Assembly: GCA_021801945.1 (NCBI GenBank)
Contig: JAKABE010000218.1
Location: 1 to 6,071 of the forward strand
DNA length: 6,071 bases
From: Acidobacteriota bacterium
Lineage (GTDB): Bacteria; Acidobacteriota; Terriglobia; Terriglobales; Acidobacteriaceae
Direction of reading: 5' to 3'
Below are positions 1 through 5,987 of this stretch, piece by piece. Under the pieces are notes generated by a model. The model ran no database searches. It was not told the origin of the DNA and saw nothing but the letters and a program-made list of their open reading frames with translations. Numbering within the stretch: the first letter of the stretch is position 1; the number at the start of each line of letters is the position of its first letter. The position numbers were made by a program, and so were the translations under genes.

Positions 1-153
1 CGAAAGCTGATCGGGATGGGGGAGGGGCTGAGCGGCGGCGCGGCAGTGCTTGCAGGCCAGGTCGCAGGACTGGGTGACCTCCCAGATGGCGAGGAAAGGC
101 GATTCGTCGTAGTCGATCCCGCCGCGGGCGGGAATGTTGACCATAGGCTGCAT
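1..153 (-). CDS. Radical SAM protein, N-terminal part (cut by window edge)
   Basis: Reading the minus strand from an ATG at 153-151 gives 51 open codons running off the window. Residues 14-39 hold an aromatic/acidic lead-in (DYDESPFLAIWEVTQ) followed by C30-x3-C34-x2-C37. This is the radical SAM motif that binds a 4Fe-4S cluster through three cysteines and cleaves S-adenosylmethionine. The wording around it (WEVT-x-C-D-L-A-C-K-H-C-R-A) is that of radical SAM/SPASM proteins related to heme-maturation enzymes, and resembles the TIGR04053 family as I remember it. The substrate is unknown and the SPASM part lies outside the window. A strong ribosome site, AAGGAGG (minus strand 164-158), stands 4 bases before this ATG. 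A second in-frame ATG (M4) is 13 bases from it and less likely. The gene diverges from the stress-protein gene at 613. Radical SAM identity is very likely; the subfamily is less certain. Confidence 0.85.
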   Translation of the reverse strand, partial: MQPMVNIPARGGIDYDESPFLAIWEVTQSCDLACKHCRAAAQPLPHPDQLS

Positions 154-340
154 AAGGCCTCCTTGAGGAATCGCGGCGGCCGGTTGGGGAAACAGGTTCT
201 CAAGCCGGGGATCGGGCGGGTTCCGATCGATAAAAAGGCCAAGGCGTCTGCGGAACCATCCGGCAGCGCCCCCGGAGAAGAACCACCGCGCCCGAGAGCC
301 ACGATTCAACCTAAGAAGAACAGGATTGAGTCGGCGACGC

Positions 341-356
341 TGTGATTGAGATCACT
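341..356. promoter_or_regulatory. CRP/FNR-family operator-like dyad
   Basis: The sequence TGTGA-TTGAGA-TCACT contains a perfect 5-bp inverted repeat, GTGAT-N4-ATCAC (342-346 and 351-355). It matches the TGTGA-N6-TCACA layout of CRP sites and is close to the TTGAT-N4-ATCAA layout of FNR sites. It lies about 190 bp before the radical SAM start and about 256 bp before the stress-protein start, so it could act on either. Neither side shows a good -10 box at the spacing typical of a class II activator site. The dyad is seen directly; the identity of the regulator is inferred. Confidence 0.5.
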
Positions 357-600
357 TGTCCACGCCGCAAGGACCGGTCCGAACCCCGGCGGCCCAAAGC
401 CGGGAAGCGAAGAAGAAATTTTGTCAACAGATAGCGAATCTTTCCGGCCGAACTGCGTCTATGCTGAGGGTGGAGGTGCGAGGTACGCCGGGATGCAGGG
501 GCCGGAGATGTAGCCAGGCGGGAGTGAGTATACGCACCGAGGGACGTGTTCCCGGGCACTGCACGGCGAGGGCCTGTTTGGAATAGTACAGGCGCATCAT

Positions 601-607
601 AAGGAGG
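601..607 (+). promoter_or_regulatory. Ribosome binding site deciding the stress-protein start
   Basis: AAGGAGG is a full anti-16S match, 5 bases before the ATG at 613. A GTG at 607 is in frame two codons earlier but overlaps the last base of this site, so the ATG is the real start. Confidence 0.85.
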
Positions 608-612
608 TGCCT

Positions 613-1572
613 ATGACAACCACGATCAAACCGGGTTGGAGCAAGCCCTCCACGATCCTGTTTGCTTCAGAGATTCCGCCCAATGAAAAGGCATTCGAGT
701 TTGCGCTGGCCCAAGCCAGGGAGTTCGGGGCGACGCTGATTCTGCTCCATGCCTACGACACGCTGGTGGTGGCCGCGTCGGAGACGTCGGGGATTCGCTA
801 TTACGACTATGCGGCGGCGGCACGGGCCGAGCGTCACCAACTGGATCCTCTGGCAGCGCGCGTGCAGCAGGCGGGGCTGAGCTGCGAGTTGGTGGTGCGG
901 GCGGGCCTGCCCGGCGACCAGATCCTGGCCTACACGCGGGAGCGGGAGGTAGACCGCATCATCATGGGCACGCATTCGCCGGGGCCGATCGGCAAGCTGC
1001 TGGTGGGCTCGGTGGCCGAGGCGGTGCTGCGGACGGCCCGCGAGCCCGTGTACGTGATCGGGCCAGAGGTGGTGAGCGGCGCCTACCGGGCCTACGCGAC
1101 GCGCACGATTCTGTGCGCGGTGAGCCTGCACGAGGCAAGCGCCGTGGTGGCGAGCTTTGCCGCGCAGTTGGCCGCACAACACGGGGCACGGCTGATCCTG
1201 GAGCACGTGATCCGGCCGCAGGAGCGCGCGGAGATTCTGGCCGGGCGCACGCTGGAGCAACTGGAGACCGAGGTCTTCGAACTGGTTCCGGCTCCGATGC
1301 GAGAGAAGATCGCCATCCAGACGATTGTGGTGCCGGGCGACCCGACCGAGGAGCTGCTTTACCAAAGCCGGGCGCAGCAGGCAGACCTGATCGTGCTCGG
1401 AGCGCAAGGGGCCTCGGCGTTCGCGGCGATTGCGCGCCACGGGGTGGTGTACAAGACGCTGGCGCACGCGATGTGCCCGGTGATCACGCTGTCGCCGGTA
1501 GTGCTGGCCGAGTGCGGAGCCAAGACCGGGGGTACTCCGCCCGCGGAGGAGTATACAGCGGGAGTGGTTTAG
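613..1572 (+). CDS. Tandem universal stress protein (two UspA domains)
   Basis: The protein has 319 residues and two UspA (Usp) folds in a row, about twice the length of a single-domain Usp. Domain 1 spans roughly residues 11-151: it opens with STILFASE, has LILLHAYD, and ends with DRIIMGTHS through GSVAEAVLRTAREPVYVIGP. Domain 2 spans roughly 164-295 and contains RTILCAV, RLILEHV, ADLIVLGAQG and CPVITLSP. The ATP-binding signature G-x2-G-x9-G-S/T is partly kept in domain 1 (GTHS at 119-122 and GS at 132-133, with Ser in place of the second Gly). In domain 2 it is degraded (GAQG at 263-266, then GV at 277-278 with one residue too many). Usp proteins are soluble cytoplasmic factors made under starvation, redox or respiratory stress; the mechanism is generally unclear. 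No signal peptide or membrane segment is visible. The family is certain; the specific role is not. Confidence 0.93.
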   Translation: MTTTIKPGWSKPSTILFASEIPPNEKAFEFALAQAREFGATLILLHAYDTLVVAASETSGIRYYDYAAAARAERHQLDPLAARVQQAGLSCELVVRAGLPGDQILAYTREREVDRIIMGTHSPGPIGKLLVGSVAEAVLRTAREPVYVIGPEVVSGAYRAYATRTILCAVSLHEASAVVASFAAQLAAQHGARLILEHVIRPQERAEILAGRTLEQLETEVFELVPAPMREKIAIQTIVVPGDPTEELLYQSRAQQADLIVLGAQGASAFAAIARHGVVYKTLAHAMCPVITLSPVVLAECGAKTGGTPPAEEYTAGVV

Positions 1573-1755
1573 GACTGCGGCCGGGGCGCGAGGGCTGACG
1601 GCGGCAAGCGCATGTCGGTGAGAAGGGCAAGTAGCTTCGCGCTTTTTGCGCACAGGGTTCCACCGGCGGTCTGGGGTTCGCTGGGACTGCGGGGCGAAAT
1701 GCGATTATACTGAGGGGGCAGAACAGCGCAGTTTTTGGGCTAAAGGCTGCGCCGT
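1573..1755 (+). promoter_or_regulatory. Intergenic region with likely comF promoter (-10 at 1706-1711)
   Basis: This is a 183-bp gap between the stress gene and comF. ATTATACTGAG contains TATACT (1706-1711), a 5/6 match to the -10 consensus. Seventeen bases upstream, GGGACT (1683-1688) keeps only the GAC core of a -35 box. Transcription would then start near 1718, giving a leader of about 38 nt. A short GCGC-TTTTT-GCGC inverted repeat near 1639-1651 is too weak to call a terminator, so read-through from the stress gene cannot be excluded. Confidence 0.45.
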
Positions 1756-2733
1756 GTGAGGTGCGTCTTCAGCAGAGATGCGGGATTAGCGCCGGTTGAC
1801 CTTCCGCCATCGGAGACTTCGCGTTGGCGAGCAGTGGCTCATGTCCTGCGAAGTCCTGTGGATGCATTGAGCTGTGCCCTTCTGCCCGCCTGCTGCGTTC
1901 TATGCGGCTCTCCTCTGCCGCACTTATCCCATGTACCAATTTGCGATGTCTGCTGGACGGAGTTTCCGCGCCAGAGCGGGCGTGCTTGTGCCTGCTGCGG
2001 GGATGCGCTGACCGGGCGCGCGGGAGTTCCGGATCTGGGGTTGTGCCGGGCATGCCGGATGATGCCGCCGCCGTTTGCGCGGGCGGTCGCCTATGGGGTG
2101 TACGAAGGGCGGATGAAGGAGGCCATTCACACGCTGAAATACGGCCGGATCCAGGGAATGGCGCGGGGGCTGGGGCGGCTGCTGGCCGAGGCGATCAGAC
2201 AACTGGCTGGCGAGGCGCCGGGCGAAATCCTGGTGGTTCCGGTGCCGTTGCACCGGAGCAAGTATGCGCAGCGGGAATTCAACCAGGCACAGTCGCTGGC
2301 AGCCGAGGCCATCGGCAATTTAAGAAGGAGCCATCCAGAGTGGCGGCTGACGCTGGCGCCAAGCGCGCTGATGCGGTTGCGCGCCACGGAGAGCCAGGCC
2401 GGGCTGAGCCCGCACCAGCGGCGGCTGAACGTACGCGGCGCCTTTTCGGTCTCCGATCCAAGGCTGGTTGCGGGACGGAACATTCTGCTGGTGGACGACA
2501 TTCTGACGACTGGGGCGACAGCGCGGGAAGCGGCGCGGACCCTGATCGAGGCCGGCGCCGAAGCCGTATGGGTGGCGACGCTGGCCAGGGCGCGAGAGGC
2601 GAGAAGCGCCAGCTTGGGCGCGGCGGAAGAAGATGGGCTGGCCGCCACCGGCGAAACGGCGCCGCCGAAGTTGCCGCCGGAAAGCGCGACGCGGGCGGGT
2701 TTGTTGCCATCGCCGGAGAGATCGTCTTCTTGA
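1756..2733 (+). CDS. comF: ComF family phosphoribosyltransferase-like protein
   Basis: ComF proteins are cytoplasmic and associated with natural transformation, where they are thought to help bring incoming single-stranded DNA into the cell. Four CxxC pairs in the N-terminal part (C47/C50, C63/C66, C78/C81, C97/C100) form the zinc-finger region. The type I phosphoribosyltransferase domain follows (about 108-280). It contains the family motifs REFNQA (173-178) and [11 protein letters not shown] (208-218), and the PRPP loop [13 protein letters not shown] (243-255). The start is GTG at 1756 with only a weak upstream AAAGG. A GTG at 1858 (residue 35), just before the zinc-finger region, is an alternative, because the first 34 residues look unlike the family. 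Residues after about 281 form an Ala/Pro/Ser/Glu-rich tail, making the protein (325 aa) longer than the usual 220-250. It is probably co-transcribed with the HNH gene 13 bp downstream. Whether it still binds PRPP or is enzymatically active is unknown. Confidence 0.92.
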   Translation: MRCVFSRDAGLAPVDLPPSETSRWRAVAHVLRSPVDALSCALLPACCVLCGSPLPHLSHVPICDVCWTEFPRQSGRACACCGDALTGRAGVPDLGLCRACRMMPPPFARAVAYGVYEGRMKEAIHTLKYGRIQGMARGLGRLLAEAIRQLAGEAPGEILVVPVPLHRSKYAQREFNQAQSLAAEAIGNLRRSHPEWRLTLAPSALMRLRATESQAGLSPHQRRLNVRGAFSVSDPRLVAGRNILLVDDILTTGATAREAARTLIEAGAEAVWVATLARAREARSASLGAAEEDGLAATGETAPPKLPPESATRAGLLPSPERSSS

Positions 2734-2746
2734 CGGGGGGACAGAG

Positions 2747-3373
2747 ATGTCGCTGGGAAAAGCCATGATTCACGTGCGCAAGCAAAAGGCGATGGCCAAA
2801 GCCGTGGCGATGAGCGCGGAACACACGGCCGGCCAGCAGGCCTTGCAGGCCACTCACATTTTGCAGATGCCGGTGCTAGTGCTCAACGCGTCCTATGAGC
2901 CTATCAATATATGTGGAGCGCGGCGGGCGCTGGTGCTGGTGTTGAAGGGCATTGCGCGCACCGAGGAGGAACACGGGCTGGCGCTGCACGCGCAGCGGAC
3001 GCTGGTCGCCATGCCCTCGGTGATCCGGCTGCTGGAGTACCGGCGGATTCCCCACCAGACGCGGGCGCTGTCAAGGAAGAACATCCTGCTGCGCGACCGC
3101 AACACCTGCCAGTACTGCGGCGAAGCCTATCCGCCCAGCGAGCTGACGCTGGATCATGTGGTGCCGCGCTCGCGGGGCGGTAACTCCACGTGGGAAAACC
3201 TGGTGGCTTGCTGCCACGACTGCAACCGCAAGAAGGGCAACCGGCTCCTGAACGAGATCGACGACATGATCCTGCTACGCGAGCCGCGGCCCTTCTCGCT
3301 GCACACTAGCCGGCAGATCATGCGCATGTTGGGCCGCGCCGACGACCGCTGGCGGAAGTATCTCTTTTATTGA
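2747..3373 (+). CDS. HNH endonuclease (McrA-like, zinc-binding)
   Basis: The protein has 208 residues. The N-terminal half carries the conserved block [20 protein letters not shown] (42-61), typical of a stand-alone bacterial HNH family. The C-terminal half is a complete HNH beta-beta-alpha metal domain: C121-x2-C124, then [13 protein letters not shown] (133-145) with catalytic H137, then N151, and C156-x2-C159 followed by NRKKGN (160-165). The two CxxC pairs hold a structural zinc, and H137 with neighbouring residues would bind the catalytic metal. All expected residues are present, so it is probably active on DNA. The chosen ATG has a G-run (GGGGGG, 2735-2740) 6 bases upstream; the frame is open further upstream inside comF but that extension is Arg-rich and not family-like. 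An ATG at 2765 is possible. No methyltransferase or other restriction gene is nearby. The family is certain; the substrate is unknown. Confidence 0.92.
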   Translation: MSLGKAMIHVRKQKAMAKAVAMSAEHTAGQQALQATHILQMPVLVLNASYEPINICGARRALVLVLKGIARTEEEHGLALHAQRTLVAMPSVIRLLEYRRIPHQTRALSRKNILLRDRNTCQYCGEAYPPSELTLDHVVPRSRGGNSTWENLVACCHDCNRKKGNRLLNEIDDMILLREPRPFSLHTSRQIMRMLGRADDRWRKYLFY

Positions 3374-3399
3374 GGCGCTGGCCGATCCGGTCGAGCGCC
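3374..3399 (+). terminator. Hairpin directly after the HNH stop codon
   Basis: The base after the TGA begins a strong hairpin: GGCGCT (3374-3379) pairs with AGCGCC (3394-3399). Inside it GGCCG (3380-3384) pairs with CGGTC (3388-3392) around an ATC loop, with one G bulge and one G-U pair. No T-run follows, so it may be a weak terminator or an RNA-end stabilising structure rather than a classical intrinsic terminator. Confidence 0.5.
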
Positions 3400-3683
3400 A
3401 GAATAGTGCGCCAGAGGCATCGGACTGGATTCAACTTCAATTGGCTTGTGCGGAGTCTAGGCTTCCGGCCCCTGCGGGGGTTTCGCTCGCCGGTTTCGCC
3501 ATCTTTCCTCCAGGCTTGCGCCATCGCAGCATCGTCTTTTGCCCGCTTCGCGGACTGGCGGCTGGACCAAGCGTAACGCGCAAAATTCGCGATGCACATT
3601 TTGCAGGCGCCAAAGCGGCAATTCTCTGAAGGGAATTGCCGCCTTGGCGCGTGGGAAGAACAGACAGCGGGAGGCGAAATGGC
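3400..3683. other. Convergent intergenic region with several hairpins
   Basis: With the HNH hairpin at 3374-3399 this makes a 310-bp gap between the converging HNH and PPC genes. I see no convincing protein gene. It contains CCGGC (3465-3469) pairing with GCCGG (3489-3493) around a CCCC-TGC-GGGG mini-stem and followed by TTT. GCAAAAT (3580-3586) pairs with ATTTTGC (3598-3604), and the long hairpin described separately follows. A 21-codon minus-strand open frame (3502-3437) has a GGAGG site 4 bases ahead but resembles nothing I recognise, so it is not called as a gene. Confidence 0.5.
3607..3650 (-). terminator. Long hairpin, likely transcript end of the PPC gene
   Basis: Arms of 18 bases (3607-3624 and 3633-3650) are complementary at 17 positions around an 8-base loop. 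In RNA from the minus strand the odd position (3614/3643) becomes a G-U pair, so all 18 pairs can form; in plus-strand RNA it is an A-C mismatch. This favours a role at the 3' end of the leftward PPC transcript, whose stop codon lies 33 bases upstream. There is no U-tract on either side, so classical intrinsic termination is not assured. Confidence 0.5.
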
Positions 3684-4262
3684 TCAGCGGTAATTCTTGT
3701 CGTCGAGACGGGTGAAGCCGGCCTGGTTCGCCGCTCCTGTTTCGTTCATCACTCCGACGGTCACAATTGCGAAGGTAAAGACCTGCGTGCCGGTCTCGAG
3801 ATGGCCGGCGATGGCACGGTCCGGCAAGGCCAGGGTCACGTGAGCGTGAACGTGTCCGTTGGTGATGTAGCCGTTCATGCCGACCAGGTCGGCGGGCTGG
3901 GTGGGATCCTTTTCAAAGACATCGGTGACCGGGAAGGTGCGGTTGCCAACCTGATGGAGGTGATAGCCACGGACCGAACCGATGCCGGCAAGAATAACGC
4001 CGTCGCGGATGTTCTCCTTTTTGACCATCTGGTCCAGGCCGGCAAGCAGATCGGTCTTGTATTTCAGGCGCAGAATGACGATACGGTCGAAGTGGCCGGT
4101 GATGGCGTAGCCATCGGGAACGGCGCTCGAGTTGGGCTTGGCGTCGGCGGGAGTGGCGGGATGATGAACGACAGTGCGCGTATCCTGGGCGACGAGCAGG
4201 ACGGACCCAGCCATGGCCAGAAAGAGGATTGCCGGAAGAAGGCGGATTTTTGAGAGCGTCAT
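3684..4262 (-). CDS. Exported PPC/DUF296 domain protein
   Basis: The protein has 192 residues. Residues 1-25 look like a Sec signal peptide: K5 and R7, then a hydrophobic stretch LLPAILFLAMAGSVLLVA, with probable cleavage before Q26. A polar linker (about 27-55) leads into a PPC (PF03479, formerly DUF296) domain at about 58-172. Family hallmarks are DGVILAGIGSVRG (87-99), GHVHAHVTLA (136-145) and AGHLETG (152-158). The clustered histidines H137, H139, H141 and H154 could bind a metal. PPC domains are best known from plant AT-hook DNA-binding proteins and from small uncharacterised bacterial proteins, usually without a signal. An exported copy is therefore unlikely to act on DNA, and its role is unknown. 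The start ATG has AAAGGAG (4280-4274) 11 bases upstream. The gene lies 180 bp downstream of the hydrolase gene on the same strand. Confidence 0.88.
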   Translation of the reverse strand: MTLSKIRLLPAILFLAMAGSVLLVAQDTRTVVHHPATPADAKPNSSAVPDGYAITGHFDRIVILRLKYKTDLLAGLDQMVKKENIRDGVILAGIGSVRGYHLHQVGNRTFPVTDVFEKDPTQPADLVGMNGYITNGHVHAHVTLALPDRAIAGHLETGTQVFTFAIVTVGVMNETGAANQAGFTRLDDKNYR

Positions 4263-4302
4263 GGCGCTGAAGTCTCCTTTGTCGGCGTTGGTAAGCGGAA
4301 AC

Positions 4303-4311
4303 AGAATAGCA
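4303..4311 (-). promoter_or_regulatory. Possible extended -10 promoter of the PPC gene
   Basis: On the minus strand TGC-TATTCT (4311-4303) fits an extended -10 element, TGn followed by a 4/6 hexamer. It would start transcription near 4296, about 34 nt before the start codon. No good -35 box is present. Directly upstream lies a perfect 11-bp inverted repeat, CCGGA-G-TCCGG (4312-4322), which could be an operator or may simply reflect GC-rich sequence. The rest of the 180-bp gap back to the hydrolase stop codon shows no other clear signal and no convincing terminator. Confidence 0.35.
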
Positions 4312-4442
4312 CCGGAGTCCGGCCAACCCTGGGCTGCCGTGCGCCGCTAGGGAGGTGTCGAGGCCGCTGCGGTTCGCGCCGAATTATGGCGGCTTATCGA
4401 TCGCGGCTCAGGAATGCGGCGACTCTGGTTTGTAGCAGCCTT

Positions 4443-5978
4443 CTACGCGCTCTTCTCGCGAAGCCACACCGATCCCCATGGCTTACCGGGCAACTTGACC
4501 TTCGCTTTGCCGGCAAGAACTCCGGGCAGGGGTGTGCGCGTGAGCGCCTGGGTGTCGATGAATTCGGCGCCATAGGTTTTGCCCGCGGGCAGTTCGAAGG
4601 TCCATTCTGCGGGTTGATGCGCGTCGAAGTAATAGAAGATGACCGAATCGTTCAAACGCCGCGCCGCCATTGGCTCTTCAGAGAAGTTCGTGAATCCTAT
4701 CGGCCCTGGCCCCACGGCGATGCTCTCCTCAAGGAGGTTGCGCAAGAAGGCAATCCTTGCCGGGCTGGAGCCGTGCAGCACCCCGCCATGCGACCACCAG
4801 AGAATCTCGTCCGGCACCAGGTAGGTTTCCCCGTGGCCGCAGTAGGCTCCCTGCGCGGCCGCCTGCCAGAAGCGCCGCGTCATCTCGTCGCCGGACAGGT
4901 TTCCCCAGAGCATGGGAATGTCGCCCTCATATTGGCACTCGTCGAAGATCACGGGCTTGCCCCAGTCCGCGCGCCAACTTGCGGCCCGGCTCATACAGTG
5001 ATCCTGAATGCCGGCATGGCTGCACCAGCCGCGCCAGTATTCGTACTGATGAAAGCAGTAATGGATGGAGCGCAGATGCCCGAAAGCGTCATAGTCGCCG
5101 AGCGTGCGCGCATAGCTGTCCCAATCGATATTGGTCTTGGCTTTCAGCAGGTCGTACTCGTTGGCCAGCGACCACCAGACATTGCGATAGGCGCTGAAGC
5201 GCGCGATCACGTAGCGCAGATAACGCTCGTTGACCTCGGCAGGCATCGATTGGTAGCCCCACTTGTCGTAAGGATGAAAGAGAATCAGGTCGGCCTGGAC
5301 ACCGATACGCCGCAACTCCAGAATGAGGCGGTCGAAGTGCTGAAAATAGGCGGGGTTGAAGTGCGAGTAGTCGTTTACCTCGCCGTGGCGTGGAAACGGG
5401 TACATGGGCGGCTCTTTGCGGTTGTAGGCGTACCACTTGGGGAAGATACACATGCGCAGCTTGTTGAAGGGCGAAGAGGCCAGAGTTTCGATGGTCTGGC
5501 GTTGGGTCTGCTCCGCCTGGAATGCCCACGCATAGCAAGTGGTACCGCACTCCACATACGGCGTGCCGTCGGCATAGCCAAAGTGGTAGCCGTCGCGGAT
5601 GGAGACCGGCCCGCGATTGCCGGCTTCGGGCGCAACGCACCTGAAGCTGCCCGCCTGGCCATCAAGCTCATGCGCATTGCTGGCCAGGGTCCAACTCCAC
5701 TCGCCCATCTCGTCGGGCATGAAGCGAACCTTGTACGCGCCAGCGCCCTCGTAAAAGCCTTCCACGGTGAGGGCGCGATCTTTCAAGCGAAAGGTTGCGG
5801 TCAGGCGCACATCGATGAAGGGATTGCCCTGGGAAGGCCCGTTGAATGCCAACTCGATGAAATCCCAGCGCGCAGCCGCTGCGGCCGTAGCCGATGCGGC
5901 AGGAGACTGAGCCAGCGCCGGCGCCGAAGCCCCAGCCACCGCCCAGGAAGAGAGCTTGATCATGTCGCGGCGGTTCAT
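4443..5978 (-). CDS. Tat-exported glycoside hydrolase candidate (DUF5060-DUF4038-DUF5605)
   Basis: The protein has 511 residues. It begins with a twin-arginine signal: MNRRDMIK, then a hydrophobic stretch to about A23, with ALA-Q as a likely cleavage site. It is therefore probably folded in the cytoplasm and exported. Residues about 37-118 match the DUF5060 beta-sandwich (FIDVRLTATF, VRFMPDEMGEWSW). Residues about 125-430 match the DUF4038 TIM barrel, related to apiosidase-like glycosidases. Residues about 435-508 match a DUF5605-type C-terminal beta domain. In the barrel, WWSLANEYD (268-276) supplies N273-E274, the usual acid/base position of clan GH-A enzymes. VIFDECQYEGD (343-353) supplies E347 as the likely nucleophile. 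The expected role is cleavage of a plant or microbial polysaccharide or glycoside; the substrate cannot be read from sequence. No ribosome site precedes the ATG. The fold is well supported; the activity is inferred. Confidence 0.88.
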   Translation of the reverse strand: MNRRDMIKLSSWAVAGASAPALAQSPAASATAAAAARWDFIELAFNGPSQGNPFIDVRLTATFRLKDRALTVEGFYEGAGAYKVRFMPDEMGEWSWTLASNAHELDGQAGSFRCVAPEAGNRGPVSIRDGYHFGYADGTPYVECGTTCYAWAFQAEQTQRQTIETLASSPFNKLRMCIFPKWYAYNRKEPPMYPFPRHGEVNDYSHFNPAYFQHFDRLILELRRIGVQADLILFHPYDKWGYQSMPAEVNERYLRYVIARFSAYRNVWWSLANEYDLLKAKTNIDWDSYARTLGDYDAFGHLRSIHYCFHQYEYWRGWCSHAGIQDHCMSRAASWRADWGKPVIFDECQYEGDIPMLWGNLSGDEMTRRFWQAAAQGAYCGHGETYLVPDEILWWSHGGVLHGSSPARIAFLRNLLEESIAVGPGPIGFTNFSEEPMAARRLNDSVIFYYFDAHQPAEWTFELPAGKTYGAEFIDTQALTRTPLPGVLAGKAKVKLPGKPWGSVWLREKSA

Positions 5979-5987
5979 ACCGCCGTC

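Larger units (their letters stand above)
154..612. other. Divergent intergenic region, 459 bp
   Basis: This gap between the leftward radical SAM gene and the rightward stress-protein gene has no convincing protein gene; the open frames across it have poor starts and no recognisable motif. It holds a CRP/FNR-type dyad (341-356), a perfect 10-bp palindrome GGACCGGTCC (371-380), and a small hairpin with CCCGGC at 385-390 and GCCGGG at 399-404. A 7-bp direct repeat GATTGAG (324-330 and 344-350) is spaced 20 bp, close to two helical turns. A possible leader stem (475-480 with 533-538) lies in front of the stress gene. I could not place a convincing -35/-10 pair for either gene. Confidence 0.6.

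Noticed and set aside
16..345. Rightward 109-codon open frame over the left edge
   Set aside because: It is antisense to the radical SAM start, which has a catalytic motif and a strong ribosome site. Its own translation has no recognisable domain.
371..380. Perfect palindrome GGACCGGTCC
   Set aside because: Ten GC-rich bases are expected by chance now and then; no second copy or promoter relation supports an operator.
356..586. Rightward 76-codon open frame in the divergent region
   Set aside because: No good ribosome site or ATG start, and Arg/Gly-rich composition typical of random GC-rich sequence.
1639..1651. GCGC-TTTTT-GCGC as a terminator after the stress gene
   Set aside because: A 4-bp stem with its T-run in the loop rather than after the stem does not fit an intrinsic terminator.
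667..1653. Leftward 328-codon open frame over the stress gene
   Set aside because: His/Arg-rich shadow on the opposite strand of a gene with clear UspA motifs; a common effect of high GC.
1824..2768. Rightward 314-codon open frame within comF
   Set aside because: Gly/Ala/Arg-rich alternative frame; the comF frame carries the zinc-finger cysteines and the PRPP loop.
2747..3373. HNH gene as part of a restriction-modification, CRISPR or homing-intron system
   Set aside because: No methyltransferase, repeat array, intron structure or interrupted host gene is visible around it.
3636..4253. Rightward 205-codon open frame antisense to the PPC gene
   Set aside because: No ribosome site or domain; the minus strand has a signal peptide, PPC motifs and a ribosome site.
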